The notes beneath the pieces were generated by a model. It did not search any database. It was not told the DNA's origin and was given only the letters and a program-made list of their open reading frames with translations. Positions 8,050-16,143 of a stretch of DNA of 37,443 bases are shown piece after piece. The DNA lies in the NCBI GenBank assembly GCA_938018185.1, contig CALIIW010000242.1:1-37443 (forward strand). Reading direction: 5' to 3'. Made by a program: the position numbers and the translations under genes. Positions within the stretch are counted from its first letter, which is position 1; every line of letters begins with the position of its first letter. The DNA comes from an uncultured Saprospiraceae bacterium. Its GTDB lineage: Bacteria; Bacteroidota; Bacteroidia; Chitinophagales; Saprospiraceae.

Positions 8050-8693
8050 TGAGTCAACCAAATAAAGGTTTTGATTTTTTAAAAGATTATTCTTTTGAAA
8101 ACGAATTTGTAAAACTTTGTCCTCTTAAGTATGAGCATTTTGAATCTCTTATACTAGTTGCCAAAGAGGAGACAATTTGGACATATTTCCTTAAGAATGG
8201 GAATGGAGAAGAGCAACTCAAGGCCTACATTAAAGATTTTATTATTAAAAGAAAAGAAGGAAATGTTTTTTCATTTGCAATTTTACATAAAGCTTCCCTA
8301 GCAATTATTGGTATTACAAGTTTATATGAATATAATCCAACTTTGCGAAATATTAAAATGGGGCATACCTGGCTAGGGAAGCATTTTTGGGGGAAGGGAT
8401 TAAATTTAAATGTAAAATACTTATTGTTCGAATTTATTTTTGAACAGCTTGAACTTGAAAGAATTGGTTTTGGAGTACATGAAGAAAACCTTAGAAGCAT
8501 TCAAGCATTAAAAAAAATAGGTGTGATCCAAGAGGGTAGGCTGAGAAATTATCTTACCTCTACTACCTCCACTCAAAAAGTAGATCTTATTCTACTTAGT
8601 TTATTGAAGGATGAATGGCATAGTAAAGTCAAATTGAACATACAAAATAGAATTGATGCGTTACAAATTGTTACACTAAAAGACCAAACATGA
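8049..8693 (+). CDS. GNAT-family N-acetyltransferase (RimJ/RimL-like)
   Basis: 214 residues from the ATG at 8049. I chose this over a longer frame from 8007 because it overlaps the previous stop as TGATG, and the extra upstream residues look like read-through of the hydrolase gene. The GNAT fold is visible: a strand-turn IIGITSLYEY, the acetyl-CoA loop region GHTWLGKHFWGKGLNLNVKYLL (about residues 102-123), then LERIGFGVHEENLRSIQALKKIG and EGRLRNYL, typical of the RimJ/RimL and ribosomal-protein-Ser/Ala acetyltransferase group. Its last bases overlap the symporter start (ATGA), so it is embedded in the operon. Its acceptor is unknown. It might acetylate a sugar or an intermediate, or be a passenger. 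Confidence 0.8.
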   Translation: MSQPNKGFDFLKDYSFENEFVKLCPLKYEHFESLILVAKEETIWTYFLKNGNGEEQLKAYIKDFIIKRKEGNVFSFAILHKASLAIIGITSLYEYNPTLRNIKMGHTWLGKHFWGKGLNLNVKYLLFEFIFEQLELERIGFGVHEENLRSIQALKKIGVIQEGRLRNYLTSTTSTQKVDLILLSLLKDEWHSKVKLNIQNRIDALQIVTLKDQT

Positions 8694-10330
8694 ATTACCT
8701 AGATTATGCAATAATTCTGATTTATTTAGTTGGCTTTATATTTTTGGGCTTTTTTTTCAAAAACAATAAGTCTTCAAAAGATTATTTTCTTGGAGGTAAT
8801 TCTTTGGGCTGGTTTCCATTAAGCCTTTCAACCATGGCTACTCAATTGTCAGCCATAAGTTTTATTTCGGCTCCTGCCTTTGTAGGATTAAAATTGGGAG
8901 GAGGTTTAAAATGGTTGACTTTTGAAATGGCTGTACCAATAGCCATGCTCTTCATAATGCTTGTCGTTATTCCCCCTTTATTTCGATCTGGCATAGTTAG
9001 TATTTACGAATATGCAGAACGACGCTTTGATTATTCAACAAGAATGATATTGAGTATTGTCTTTCAAATTAATAGAGCACTGAGTACAGGGGTCATGGTT
9101 TATGCAGTTGCATTTATTTTACAGGCTGTTTTAAATTTGGATTTTAGTATTACCATTTTAATAATCAGTGTCATTACGATCATATATTCTTGGCAAGGTG
9201 GAATGAAGGCTGTTGTTTGGGGAGATGCCATTCAAATGATTATTTTATTTGTTGGCTTATTAGTTTGTCTATATTATGGCTGGTCACTCTTGACCGAGGC
9301 AGGAGGAGAAATTGTCTTTGAGCCTGCTCGATTGCAGGTGATAGATCTTAACATGGGTATTGGCGAAGGAAATGAGTATGGCCTTTTCCCAATGATTATT
9401 GGTGGCTTCTTTCTTTATGCGTCTTATTATGGTTGTGATCAAACCCAAGCACAAAGAATGTTGTCTGCGAAAAACGAAGGTACCATTCGAAAGCTATTAT
9501 TGGCAAATGGATTGCTCAGATTTCCAGTTGTCCTCATTTATTGTATTATGGGATTGATCATTGGTGCTTTAGTAACGAAATCACCAGAATTTTTAGGAGA
9601 GATTCAAAATGTTACGCAGAAGCACTTTCCAATCGAATTTGAAAAAAGTGGAATAAAAGCTGATCTTATGATGCCCGTATTTATTTTAAAATATTTGCCG
9701 CATGGAATGATTGGTTTGCTAATGGTAGGAATTCTCTCAGCTGCTATGTCTTCATTAAGCTCAACAATTAATTCACTATCTGCAGTCACAGTAGAAGACA
9801 TATTGAAAAAGCAAGGTATTGTTAATGAGTCAAATTATATGGCCTATTCAAAGTACATGGTGGTATTTTGGGGCATCGTTTGTATTGGGGCTGCCTTTTT
9901 GTTCGGAGGCTCAGATAGCCCAGTAATTGAAATTATCAATGCCATTGGTTCCGTATTTTATGGTCCTGTTTTAGCAACCTTTGTATTGGCTATTTTTTCC
10001 AAGAAAATAAGTGCCACTGGGATGAAATTTGGAATCATACTTTCTGTTTTAATCAATCTTATCTTTTCAAATACGATGCAAGATATTTTTGGGTTTGACC
10101 CAGGTATTTCCATTTTTTGGATATGGCTTAATTTTACAGGATTTATTTTGGCAGTTGGAATTGCTTACCTAGTAAGTATGTTTTCACCAGCTAAACTAGT
10201 GAATGAAGATTTATTGGCCCGCCCGACCTTCAACAAGTCTGACTTTTTCTGTAAAGAAAGTTATATTTTGCTAAGTTTCTTTATTTTAATAATTGCACTC
10301 TGTGCGGTTTTACCAAGCCTATTATCTTAA
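8690..10330 (+). CDS. Sodium:solute symporter (SSS family)
   Basis: The 546-residue membrane protein has about 13-14 hydrophobic segments. The N-terminus shows the family pattern (DYFLGGNSLGWFPLSLSTMATQLSAISFISAPAFVG), and the segment AAMSSLSSTINSLSAVTVEDIL (about residues 348-370) corresponds to the helix that carries Na+-coordinating Ser/Thr in SGLT/vSGLT-like carriers. It overlaps the GNAT by four bases (ATGA), and the glycerate kinase follows after 19 bases. In this locus it most likely carries the intact glycosylglycerate, delivered to the periplasm by the TonB-dependent receptor, across the inner membrane with Na+, since the hydrolase is cytoplasmic. It could equally carry a free sugar; the substrate cannot be read from sequence. 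Confidence 0.88.
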   Translation: MNYLDYAIILIYLVGFIFLGFFFKNNKSSKDYFLGGNSLGWFPLSLSTMATQLSAISFISAPAFVGLKLGGGLKWLTFEMAVPIAMLFIMLVVIPPLFRSGIVSIYEYAERRFDYSTRMILSIVFQINRALSTGVMVYAVAFILQAVLNLDFSITILIISVITIIYSWQGGMKAVVWGDAIQMIILFVGLLVCLYYGWSLLTEAGGEIVFEPARLQVIDLNMGIGEGNEYGLFPMIIGGFFLYASYYGCDQTQAQRMLSAKNEGTIRKLLLANGLLRFPVVLIYCIMGLIIGALVTKSPEFLGEIQNVTQKHFPIEFEKSGIKADLMMPVFILKYLPHGMIGLLMVGILSAAMSSLSSTINSLSAVTVEDILKKQGIVNESNYMAYSKYMVVFWGIVCIGAAFLFGGSDSPVIEIINAIGSVFYGPVLATFVLAIFSKKISATGMKFGIILSVLINLIFSNTMQDIFGFDPGISIFWIWLNFTGFILAVGIAYLVSMFSPAKLVNEDLLARPTFNKSDFFCKESYILLSFFILIIALCAVLPSLLS

Positions 10331-10349
10331 TAAATGTCAATCATCAAAA

Positions 10350-11453
10350 ATGAAAATCTTGATTGCTCCAGACAAATTCAAAGGCTCATTATCAGCAAAG
10401 GAAGTTTGTCTTGCAATACAAGCAGGTCTATTAGAAACCCGCAAGCAAAGAAATATTGTCTGTCAACCTATGGCTGATGGGGGAGATGGATCTTTAGAAG
10501 TGATCGCCGATCATATTAATTTTGAAAAAGTTTTTATTGAGACGGTTGATCCATTGGGGCGCCCAATTTTGTCTTATTATTTATGCTCAAAGAAGCGTGC
10601 GTTCATTGAATTGGCGTCCGCTTCCGGTTTAATCCTTCTAAAACAAGAAGAAAGAAATCCCAATAAAACCTCCAGCTTTGGAACTGGATTAATGATTGCT
10701 GATGCCATCTCGAAAGGCTGCACTGAAATATTTCTATTCCTTGGAGGTTCCGCTACCAACGATGGAGGCATGGGTATTGCTGAGGCATTAGGCGTTCAAT
10801 TTTTAAGTACAGATGGTCGGCTTCTTAAAGCAATGGGAGAGAACCTTTCATTCGTAAAGGAAATTATATTACCAAAAGCATTCGACGTAAGTCAAATTAC
10901 TATCAACTTACTTTGTGATGTCAATAATCCATTATATGGACCTAATGGATCAGCTCAAGTTTATGCGGCACAAAAAGGAGCAGACAATCGTATGATCAAG
11001 TCCTTAGACCTAGGTCTACAACACTACGCTAAAATACTTTTTGAACTAACGGGAAAGGATATAGCAAATGTTTCGGGTGTTGGCGCTGCAGGTGGAATTG
11101 GTGCAAGCCTAATGACACTCTTTAATGCTACAATCAAAAGTGGCTGCGATGCACTAATTGAAATTACTGACCTGGAAGCCAAGATCGAATCGGCTGACTT
11201 AGTGATCTCTGGAGAAGGCAAACTTGATAGGCAATCTTTGCAAGGAAAAGTAGTAGATAGAATTTCAAGACTTTGTAAAAAATATAATAAAGAATTAGTA
11301 ATCTTAACCGGTAAAAATGAGTTGAATTCATTGGAGCAAGAAAAGCTTGGAGCAAACCAAGTGCTTGCTATCTTGGACCTTGCTGATTCTCTGGAAGATG
11401 GTGTTCAGAATGCTGCTTATTATTTACAGCAATCAGCAAAGAATATATTTTAG
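10350..11453 (+). CDS. glxK: Glycerate kinase (GlxK/GarK family)
   Basis: 367 residues from the ATG at 10350; an upstream extension from 10293 lies inside the symporter gene and is not needed. Family motifs are all present: MKILIAPDKFKGSLSAKEV at the start, MADGGDGSLEVI (about 48-59), ASASGL, FLGGSATNDGGMGIAEALG (about 130-148), GVGAAGGIGASLM and SGEGKLDRQSLQGKV near the C-terminus. This family (COG1929, bacterial class I) phosphorylates D-glycerate with ATP, giving 2-phosphoglycerate in the characterised GarK/GlxK enzymes. It is the last gene of the operon. Its presence directly downstream of a glycosylglycerate-hydrolase-like enzyme explains how the glycerate half would enter glycolysis. 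No convincing terminator follows, only a T run at 11461-11470. Confidence 0.93.
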   Translation: MKILIAPDKFKGSLSAKEVCLAIQAGLLETRKQRNIVCQPMADGGDGSLEVIADHINFEKVFIETVDPLGRPILSYYLCSKKRAFIELASASGLILLKQEERNPNKTSSFGTGLMIADAISKGCTEIFLFLGGSATNDGGMGIAEALGVQFLSTDGRLLKAMGENLSFVKEIILPKAFDVSQITINLLCDVNNPLYGPNGSAQVYAAQKGADNRMIKSLDLGLQHYAKILFELTGKDIANVSGVGAAGGIGASLMTLFNATIKSGCDALIEITDLEAKIESADLVISGEGKLDRQSLQGKVVDRISRLCKKYNKELVILTGKNELNSLEQEKLGANQVLAILDLADSLEDGVQNAAYYLQQSAKNIF

Positions 11454-11560
11454 AAGAACAATTTTTTTTAACTAAAGTTGCCACAATTGATTTACACAAT
11501 AGGCAAATAGTTTCTTTCGCGTTCTGGAAAAGTATCGTAAAGTTAAAGACTTCTGGCAAA

Positions 11561-12748
11561 TCATTGCATTTTCTTCCCTTTCCGATATAAGTTCCTCCAA
11601 ATCTTTACCATTGTGGCAAATTGCTCCTTATTAACATGAGCCGCACAATTAGTCGTAAAAACCATCCCAAATTTCTCCTCAGGATGAAATTGCACATAAG
11701 TAAAGATTCCCGGGTCAGCACCATTGTGACTAATGAAATCATGTTTGTTTATACTCCAGAATATAGCTGATTTCTCTTTTTCTTCTTCAAAATGTTTTTG
11801 AAATAGAATTTTGTATGTCTCTCCTTTAATGATGTTACTGCCTCCATAAAAACCCTTCATCATTTCTTGAATGTAAATCGCAAGATCATGCGTACTTGAC
11901 AAAACACCTCCATCAGGATAAGTAACCAAGCTATACTTTGGAACAATACCTCCTTTTTTACTATACAAAACAGCATGCTGTTCCATGTCTATTTCACTAA
12001 AATTATAACCGGAAGATTCCATACCCAATGGTTTCATCACTTCATCGACAACATATCTGTCAAACGGTTTTTTCACAACTAGTTCAACGACGTATGCGGC
12101 AAGTGCAGAGCCTACATTTGAATATTTATAAGTCGAACCAGGTTTTGTTTCTTGAAAGTTTTTGTTTTTATAAAAATTGCCTTTTGGGATAAGGTATTCT
12201 TTTAGGAAAACACCAAGGTCCATCATTTTGCTTTTAGAAATAGCAGCTAGCTCCAAACGTTCAACAATAGTATATTTTTTCTTGCTAACTTTTTGCCCTT
12301 CTTTAAGTACATAACAAGCCTTTCCATAAGTAGAAGAATCATTTATACCAGAGGTGTGGGTTACTAAATGCATTAAGGTGATCGCATCCGAAGGGAAGTT
12401 AGGATGCTTTATTGCAAAAGGTAAAACATCATTTATTTTAGTATCCAATGTGAGCAAACCATCTTCAATGCATTTTGCAATAGCTGCAGCAATAAAGGTT
12501 TTAGATACAGAACCAATATTGTGCAAGGTGTTTGGAGTATAGGCTGTTTTGTTTCCTATATCTGAATAACCATAGCCGGATTCAAAAAGTATTTCATCTT
12601 GATTGACAATGGCTACAGCAAACCCAGGAAGAATCTTTTGAGCTTCAATGGCACTCATATCCATTTTTAAACTGTCAAGAACTGTTTGAGCAGTGACTTG
12701 CAGATGGATGCAACTCATACTACAGAGCAGAAGAATTATTGTTTTCAT
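11561..12748 (-). CDS. Serine hydrolase, beta-lactamase/class C PBP family
   Basis: 395 residues with a signal peptide (MKTIILLLCS..., cleavage likely after TAQ), thus periplasmic or surface-exposed. The active-site motifs of the class C beta-lactamase/DD-peptidase fold are visible: the nucleophile in SVSK (Ser80, Lys83), YSN (Tyr209-Asn211) after the PGSTYKYSNVG context, and an HNG triad-like motif near residue 350 (FISHNGADPG) in place of KTG. Such proteins act as esterases, D-amino-peptidases or peptidoglycan-related hydrolases; antibiotic resistance is not implied. It lies 12 bases downstream of the universal-stress-like gene on the same strand, so the two may be co-transcribed, although a functional link is not obvious. 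Confidence 0.88.
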   Translation of the reverse strand: MKTIILLLCSMSCIHLQVTAQTVLDSLKMDMSAIEAQKILPGFAVAIVNQDEILFESGYGYSDIGNKTAYTPNTLHNIGSVSKTFIAAAIAKCIEDGLLTLDTKINDVLPFAIKHPNFPSDAITLMHLVTHTSGINDSSTYGKACYVLKEGQKVSKKKYTIVERLELAAISKSKMMDLGVFLKEYLIPKGNFYKNKNFQETKPGSTYKYSNVGSALAAYVVELVVKKPFDRYVVDEVMKPLGMESSGYNFSEIDMEQHAVLYSKKGGIVPKYSLVTYPDGGVLSSTHDLAIYIQEMMKGFYGGSNIIKGETYKILFQKHFEEEKEKSAIFWSINKHDFISHNGADPGIFTYVQFHPEEKFGMVFTTNCAAHVNKEQFATMVKIWRNLYRKGKKMQ

Positions 12749-12760
12749 AGACTTTTTTAC

Positions 12761-13549
12761 TTAAAAAACTAATAGGGGATTTTCTAGTTGGCTTGTTACG
12801 TGCTTCGTAAAACTTTTATCTAAAAAGTTCAAAAAGTTGCCCTTGTTTTGATGCGCCAATACAAAAATATGATTCGCATGACAATTTCGTGTCAACTCCT
12901 GAATGGTCTTTAAGGGATTTCTACTAAAAACGGCCTCTACATTTTCGTGAAAACTCGTTTCTCCAAAATGTACATACTTAATGTTGCTGTTCTTTATTTT
13001 TGAAAACAAATCAGCTTTGTGAAGGCTATTATAAGTCTCTAACTTATCTACAAAACAAGTGACCTCAAACTCATTTTCATGATCAATTCTTAAGTAAGAT
13101 GGTAAAACCAAAACAGGAATTTCTAGATTGTCAACAATCCAATGCGTGTTCCTTCCTTTTAGAACCAATTCCAAATCTTTCTTCTTACTTGGATTTAGAA
13201 TCAGTAAATGATAAGTATGGAAAATAATGTGTTTCTTTAAAGTTTCTTGATATTCTCCTTCTAAAAGGTACGAATTAACAAGCGCTTTTTTGTTTAAATT
13301 ATCCGACAAGTAATTTTCAATGGCATTTTCACAATTTGAAATCAGCTTGAGTTTCATCTTGTATTCGTCAGCAATAATTTGTTTTATCGTTGGATTGTCA
13401 TCTTCAGGCCGATTAATCTTTACAGGCTTGTGCACATGAAGAATATCAACAAATATTTCATCATCCTCAATTATGGACAAAAAACGGCATAATTTCACCG
13501 TTAATATGTCTAAATTTTGATCATTTTCTAGACTAACTAAAATCCGCAT
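12761..13549 (-). CDS. Universal stress protein-like (UspA) protein
   Basis: The product has 262 residues and no signal peptide. Residues 1-150 read as a Usp alpha/beta domain: MRILVSLENDQNLDILTVKLCRFL, then DEIFVDILHVHKP, HLLILNPSKKKD and finally DNLEIPVLVLPSYL, the usual closing strand of Usp domains. The second half (about 155-262) looks like a degenerate second Usp domain (EVTCFVDKLETYNSLHKADL and HIFVLAHQNKG). The ATP-binding G-2x-G-9x-G(S/T) motif is not clearly kept in either half. Tandem-Usp proteins of this type are frequent in Bacteroidota and are linked to stress and metal responses. Cytoplasmic; the precise role is unknown. It is divergent from the MocA-like gene. Confidence 0.7.
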   Translation of the reverse strand: MRILVSLENDQNLDILTVKLCRFLSIIEDDEIFVDILHVHKPVKINRPEDDNPTIKQIIADEYKMKLKLISNCENAIENYLSDNLNKKALVNSYLLEGEYQETLKKHIIFHTYHLLILNPSKKKDLELVLKGRNTHWIVDNLEIPVLVLPSYLRIDHENEFEVTCFVDKLETYNSLHKADLFSKIKNSNIKYVHFGETSFHENVEAVFSRNPLKTIQELTRNCHANHIFVLAHQNKGNFLNFLDKSFTKHVTSQLENPLLVF

Positions 13550-13630
13550 TTCTTAATTTGGTTTATTATTTGAAATCAAGTTGTTAATATAGCAATTTAT
13601 AGAAAATAAGATATGAGAATTGGAAGCTTA

Positions 13631-13664
13631 TTTGAAATTTAGTCTCGGTAGTTTCCTAAATTTG
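13631..13664 (+). promoter_or_regulatory. Candidate promoter of the MocA-like gene
   Basis: TTTG at 13631-13634 and TAAATTTG at 13657-13664 match the Bacteroidota -33/-7 boxes with 22 bases between them. The start codon is at 13756, giving a leader of about 85 nt. Confidence 0.4.
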
Positions 13665-13755
13665 AATCTTACTCTGGGGAAATTTTTATCTTTAAATGAT
13701 TTTAATACGCTAGAAAATAGTATTTAATAATAATAAAAAGTAAGAACAAACAACT

Positions 13756-14358
13756 ATGAACAAGCAAGCTACTACCATTTCTGCCATAGTCCTTGCGGCA
13801 GGGCTTTCAAGAAGAATGGGGTCAGAAAATAAATTGCTTTTAAAGTTCAAAACAGAATCAATACTTAAAACAACAATTAGAAATCTGCTAGCTGCTGATG
13901 TCGATGAGATTATTGTCGTTCTTGGCCACGAAGCTGATCTTGTTGCCGAAGAAATTAAGGAGTTTAAAGTGAAATCAGTTTTAAATCCAACTTTTCAAAA
14001 TGGGATGAATGGTTCTATAAAAAAAGGAATTAATACTGCTGGTGAAAATGCAAATGCTTTTATGATTTGTCTTGCGGATCAACCTCTAATTTCTAGTAAA
14101 GTTTATAATACTATTATTGAAAATTTTAAACATGAATATTCCAAGGATAATAGAATTATTCAAGTACCATATTTTAAATCGCATAGAGGAAATCCAGCTT
14201 GTTTTTCGGCAATTTATAAAGATAAATTAATGAACAATCCATCCCAATCTGGAGCAAGACAAGTAATAGAAGAAAACATTGAAAAAATGATCAAAATCAC
14301 GCTGGATGAAGAAAGTATACTCTTGGACATAGACTATCCAAATGATTTGATTGTCTAG
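13756..14358 (+). CDS. MocA-like molybdenum cofactor nucleotidyltransferase
   Basis: The 200-residue cytoplasmic protein has an NTP-transferase fold of the MobA/MocA type: SAIVLAAGLSRRMGSENKLLL at residues 9-29 (nucleotide-binding loop), VDEIIVVLGHEAD, NGMNGSIKKG, the metal-binding ICLADQPLIS (Asp108), then HRGNPACFSA. MocA transfers CMP to molybdopterin to make the cytosine dinucleotide cofactor used by xanthine-dehydrogenase-family enzymes. A molybdenum hydroxylase is encoded 2.5 kb downstream (16892-19536), which supports this role. The intervening genes are unrelated, and no XdhC-type insertase is seen. Alternative: another NTP_transf_3 nucleotidyltransferase. Confidence 0.8.
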   Translation: MNKQATTISAIVLAAGLSRRMGSENKLLLKFKTESILKTTIRNLLAADVDEIIVVLGHEADLVAEEIKEFKVKSVLNPTFQNGMNGSIKKGINTAGENANAFMICLADQPLISSKVYNTIIENFKHEYSKDNRIIQVPYFKSHRGNPACFSAIYKDKLMNNPSQSGARQVIEENIEKMIKITLDEESILLDIDYPNDLIV

Positions 14359-14771
14359 TGGGTGCTATAAGAGCAGCTGTGGCAGTCCTAGAAGTTTTGT
14401 TTTAAATTTTTACGGAATTTCATTTAAGCTAAATATCTCGACGTCGGGTCTATTATATGTCGCAAGTTAAAGGATTTTTGCTTGAGTTTAAAGTAATTTA
14501 ATCCATTATACATTGAGAATCATCTCATTATCAATATTAGAAATTTCACTTTTATTTATCGTTTATGATTTTAGTAGAAAAATGATACATTAGCTATTTA
14601 AAGGAAAGCTTTATTTGATAAGAAGAGTGTTAAAGTTTTAAAACATGACGCTTTGAGAAGATTTATTAAAGTTTTTTCTAATTTAATTTAAAAATACTGT
14701 TTTTAGGAATATTCTTTGATTTGTACAAATGGTCGTATTTTGTGTAAAATTATGACCTTAATAATAATATT
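14359..14771. other. AT-rich intergenic region without a gene
   Basis: I see no coding frame, tRNA or strong terminator in these 413 bases. Near the right end lies a promoter-like pair of boxes (see 14715-14742). Confidence 0.4.
14715..14742 (+). promoter_or_regulatory. Candidate promoter of the FkbM gene
   Basis: TTTG at 14715-14718 and TATTTTG at 14736-14742 (one base short of the -7 consensus TAnnTTTG) are separated by 17 bases. The GTG start codon lies 29 bases downstream. Confidence 0.35.
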
Positions 14772-15563
14772 GTGAAAAAACTTATAAGGAATATACTTAC
14801 TTTCTTTCCTGGTCTCCAAGATTTAAGGTTTGCTACTCAAAAGAAAATGAGATCTGCTTTCAATTCATATTATGAAGAAGATTATGCACATCTACATACT
14901 TTTAAAGGAATCGATAATTACGTAGATATTGGCGCCAATAGGGGAGATACGATACATGATGTCCTTAGAATTTTTCCAGAAACTCAAATCATTGGTTTTG
15001 AGCCTAATGTTGCTTTATACAACAAATTAGAAAAGCAATTGGCTGGCCACAAAAATGTAAAGATTCATAACACCGGATTAGGAAATAGTAATGAAGTAAG
15101 AGATTTTTTCTTGCCTAGGTACCGTAATTATATTTTTGATGGCTTGGGCTCCTTTGAATACGAAGCCACTGTCAGCCTGCTAAGATTAGAGATTCCTAAT
15201 TTTAAAGAGAACTTGGTTTCAGTAGATAAACACCAATTTAAAGTGCAAAAATTAGACGACTTTAACCTGACTCCAGATTTTATAAAAATTGATGTCCAAG
15301 GATATGAATTTTTAGCTTTGAAAGGCGGGGAACAAACCATTAAAAAACACAAACCAATCTTGTTGATTGAAACACCGGGTAAGGACATAATTGAATACCT
15401 GAGTTCTTTAAATTACTTGAATGCCTATATAAAAGATGGCAAATTTGTAAAAGGAAGAGGAGAACTGAATACCTTTTTCTTCAATAGAGATAATTTAGAG
15501 AAATATTTCGATTCTTCAAACATACTTTCTGAAGCTGGCTTTGACGTAAATAGTTTTGCATAG
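14772..15563 (+). CDS. FkbM-family SAM-dependent methyltransferase
   Basis: The product has 263 residues. The SAM-binding motif I is at about residues 55-65 (NYVDIGANRGDT), followed by IGFEPNVALYNKLEKQL (acidic residue of motif II). The FkbM signature KLDDFN...DFIKIDVQGYEFLALKGGEQTI (about 160-195) and KPILLIETPG are both present. Family members methylate hydroxyls on sugars, lipids or polyketides. No glycosyltransferase or polysaccharide cluster surrounds it, so the acceptor is unknown. The start is GTG; there is no in-frame ATG close by, and KKLIRNILTFFPG is a plausible N-terminus. It appears to be a single-gene transcription unit. Confidence 0.85.
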   Translation: MKKLIRNILTFFPGLQDLRFATQKKMRSAFNSYYEEDYAHLHTFKGIDNYVDIGANRGDTIHDVLRIFPETQIIGFEPNVALYNKLEKQLAGHKNVKIHNTGLGNSNEVRDFFLPRYRNYIFDGLGSFEYEATVSLLRLEIPNFKENLVSVDKHQFKVQKLDDFNLTPDFIKIDVQGYEFLALKGGEQTIKKHKPILLIETPGKDIIEYLSSLNYLNAYIKDGKFVKGRGELNTFFFNRDNLEKYFDSSNILSEAGFDVNSFA

Positions 15564-15633
15564 TTGAATACTATCTACGGTCCTTTTATTTAAAGACGAA
15601 ATTGAGTATCATTACATACATTTAAATTGATGT

Positions 15634-16143
15634 ATGGACTTAGCGTCAGAAAGACTTATCTATAGTTTTACAATTCCTGAAGAACTTCAAATGTATTTGG
15701 ATCTCGTTTCCAATGAAAAAGTGATGGAGTTTATCACTGCCAGGCCACTTAGCGTAGAAGAGGGCAAAAAGAAGTTTAGCAAAATCATGGAGATAAACGA
15801 CAGCGATATGGATATCGGTGTTTACTCCATATACACCAAAAGCCAAACAGAATTTGTTGGGATTGCTAAAGTTGTTCCTTACGAAAAAAACGTTTATGAA
15901 ATTGGATATTCCTTGTATCCAAAATTTTGGGGCGTTCATTTCGGAACCGAGGTTTCACAAAAAATGGTAGAAATCGGAAAGAATCTTGAAAATGCAAAAT
16001 CACTTATTGCAATTATAGATCCTAATAATATAGCTTCGCGAAAGATTCTCGAAAAAAGCGAATTTACACATTATAAAATGGGAACAGTCTACGACATACC
16101 AGCTGAGTTTTTAATCCTAAACTTAGAGGAAGATGAAATTTAA
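15634..16143 (+). CDS. GNAT-family N-acetyltransferase
   Basis: The 169-residue cytoplasmic protein starts MDLASERLIYSFTIPEELQ, close to the RimJ/RimL-type opening. The core is EFVGIAKVVPYEKNVYEIGYSLYPKFWGVHFGTEVSQKMVEIG (acetyl-CoA site, about 72-114) and IAIIDPNNIASRKILEKSEF (about 127-146), which fits GNAT motif B. The acceptor is unknown. Its 3' end overlaps the peptide deformylase gene by 11 bases, so the two are likely co-transcribed and translationally coupled. That pairing is odd but may hint at N-terminal processing. Confidence 0.78.
   Translation: MDLASERLIYSFTIPEELQMYLDLVSNEKVMEFITARPLSVEEGKKKFSKIMEINDSDMDIGVYSIYTKSQTEFVGIAKVVPYEKNVYEIGYSLYPKFWGVHFGTEVSQKMVEIGKNLENAKSLIAIIDPNNIASRKILEKSEFTHYKMGTVYDIPAEFLILNLEEDEI

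Noticed and set aside
10293-10349. 19-codon upstream extension of the glycerate kinase
   Set aside because: It lies mostly inside the symporter gene; the family begins with MKILIAPDKFKG, which starts at 10350.
11561-12748. Antibiotic-resistance beta-lactamase
   Set aside because: The SxxK/YxN fold is shared with many esterases and peptidases; nothing in the sequence or context points to resistance.
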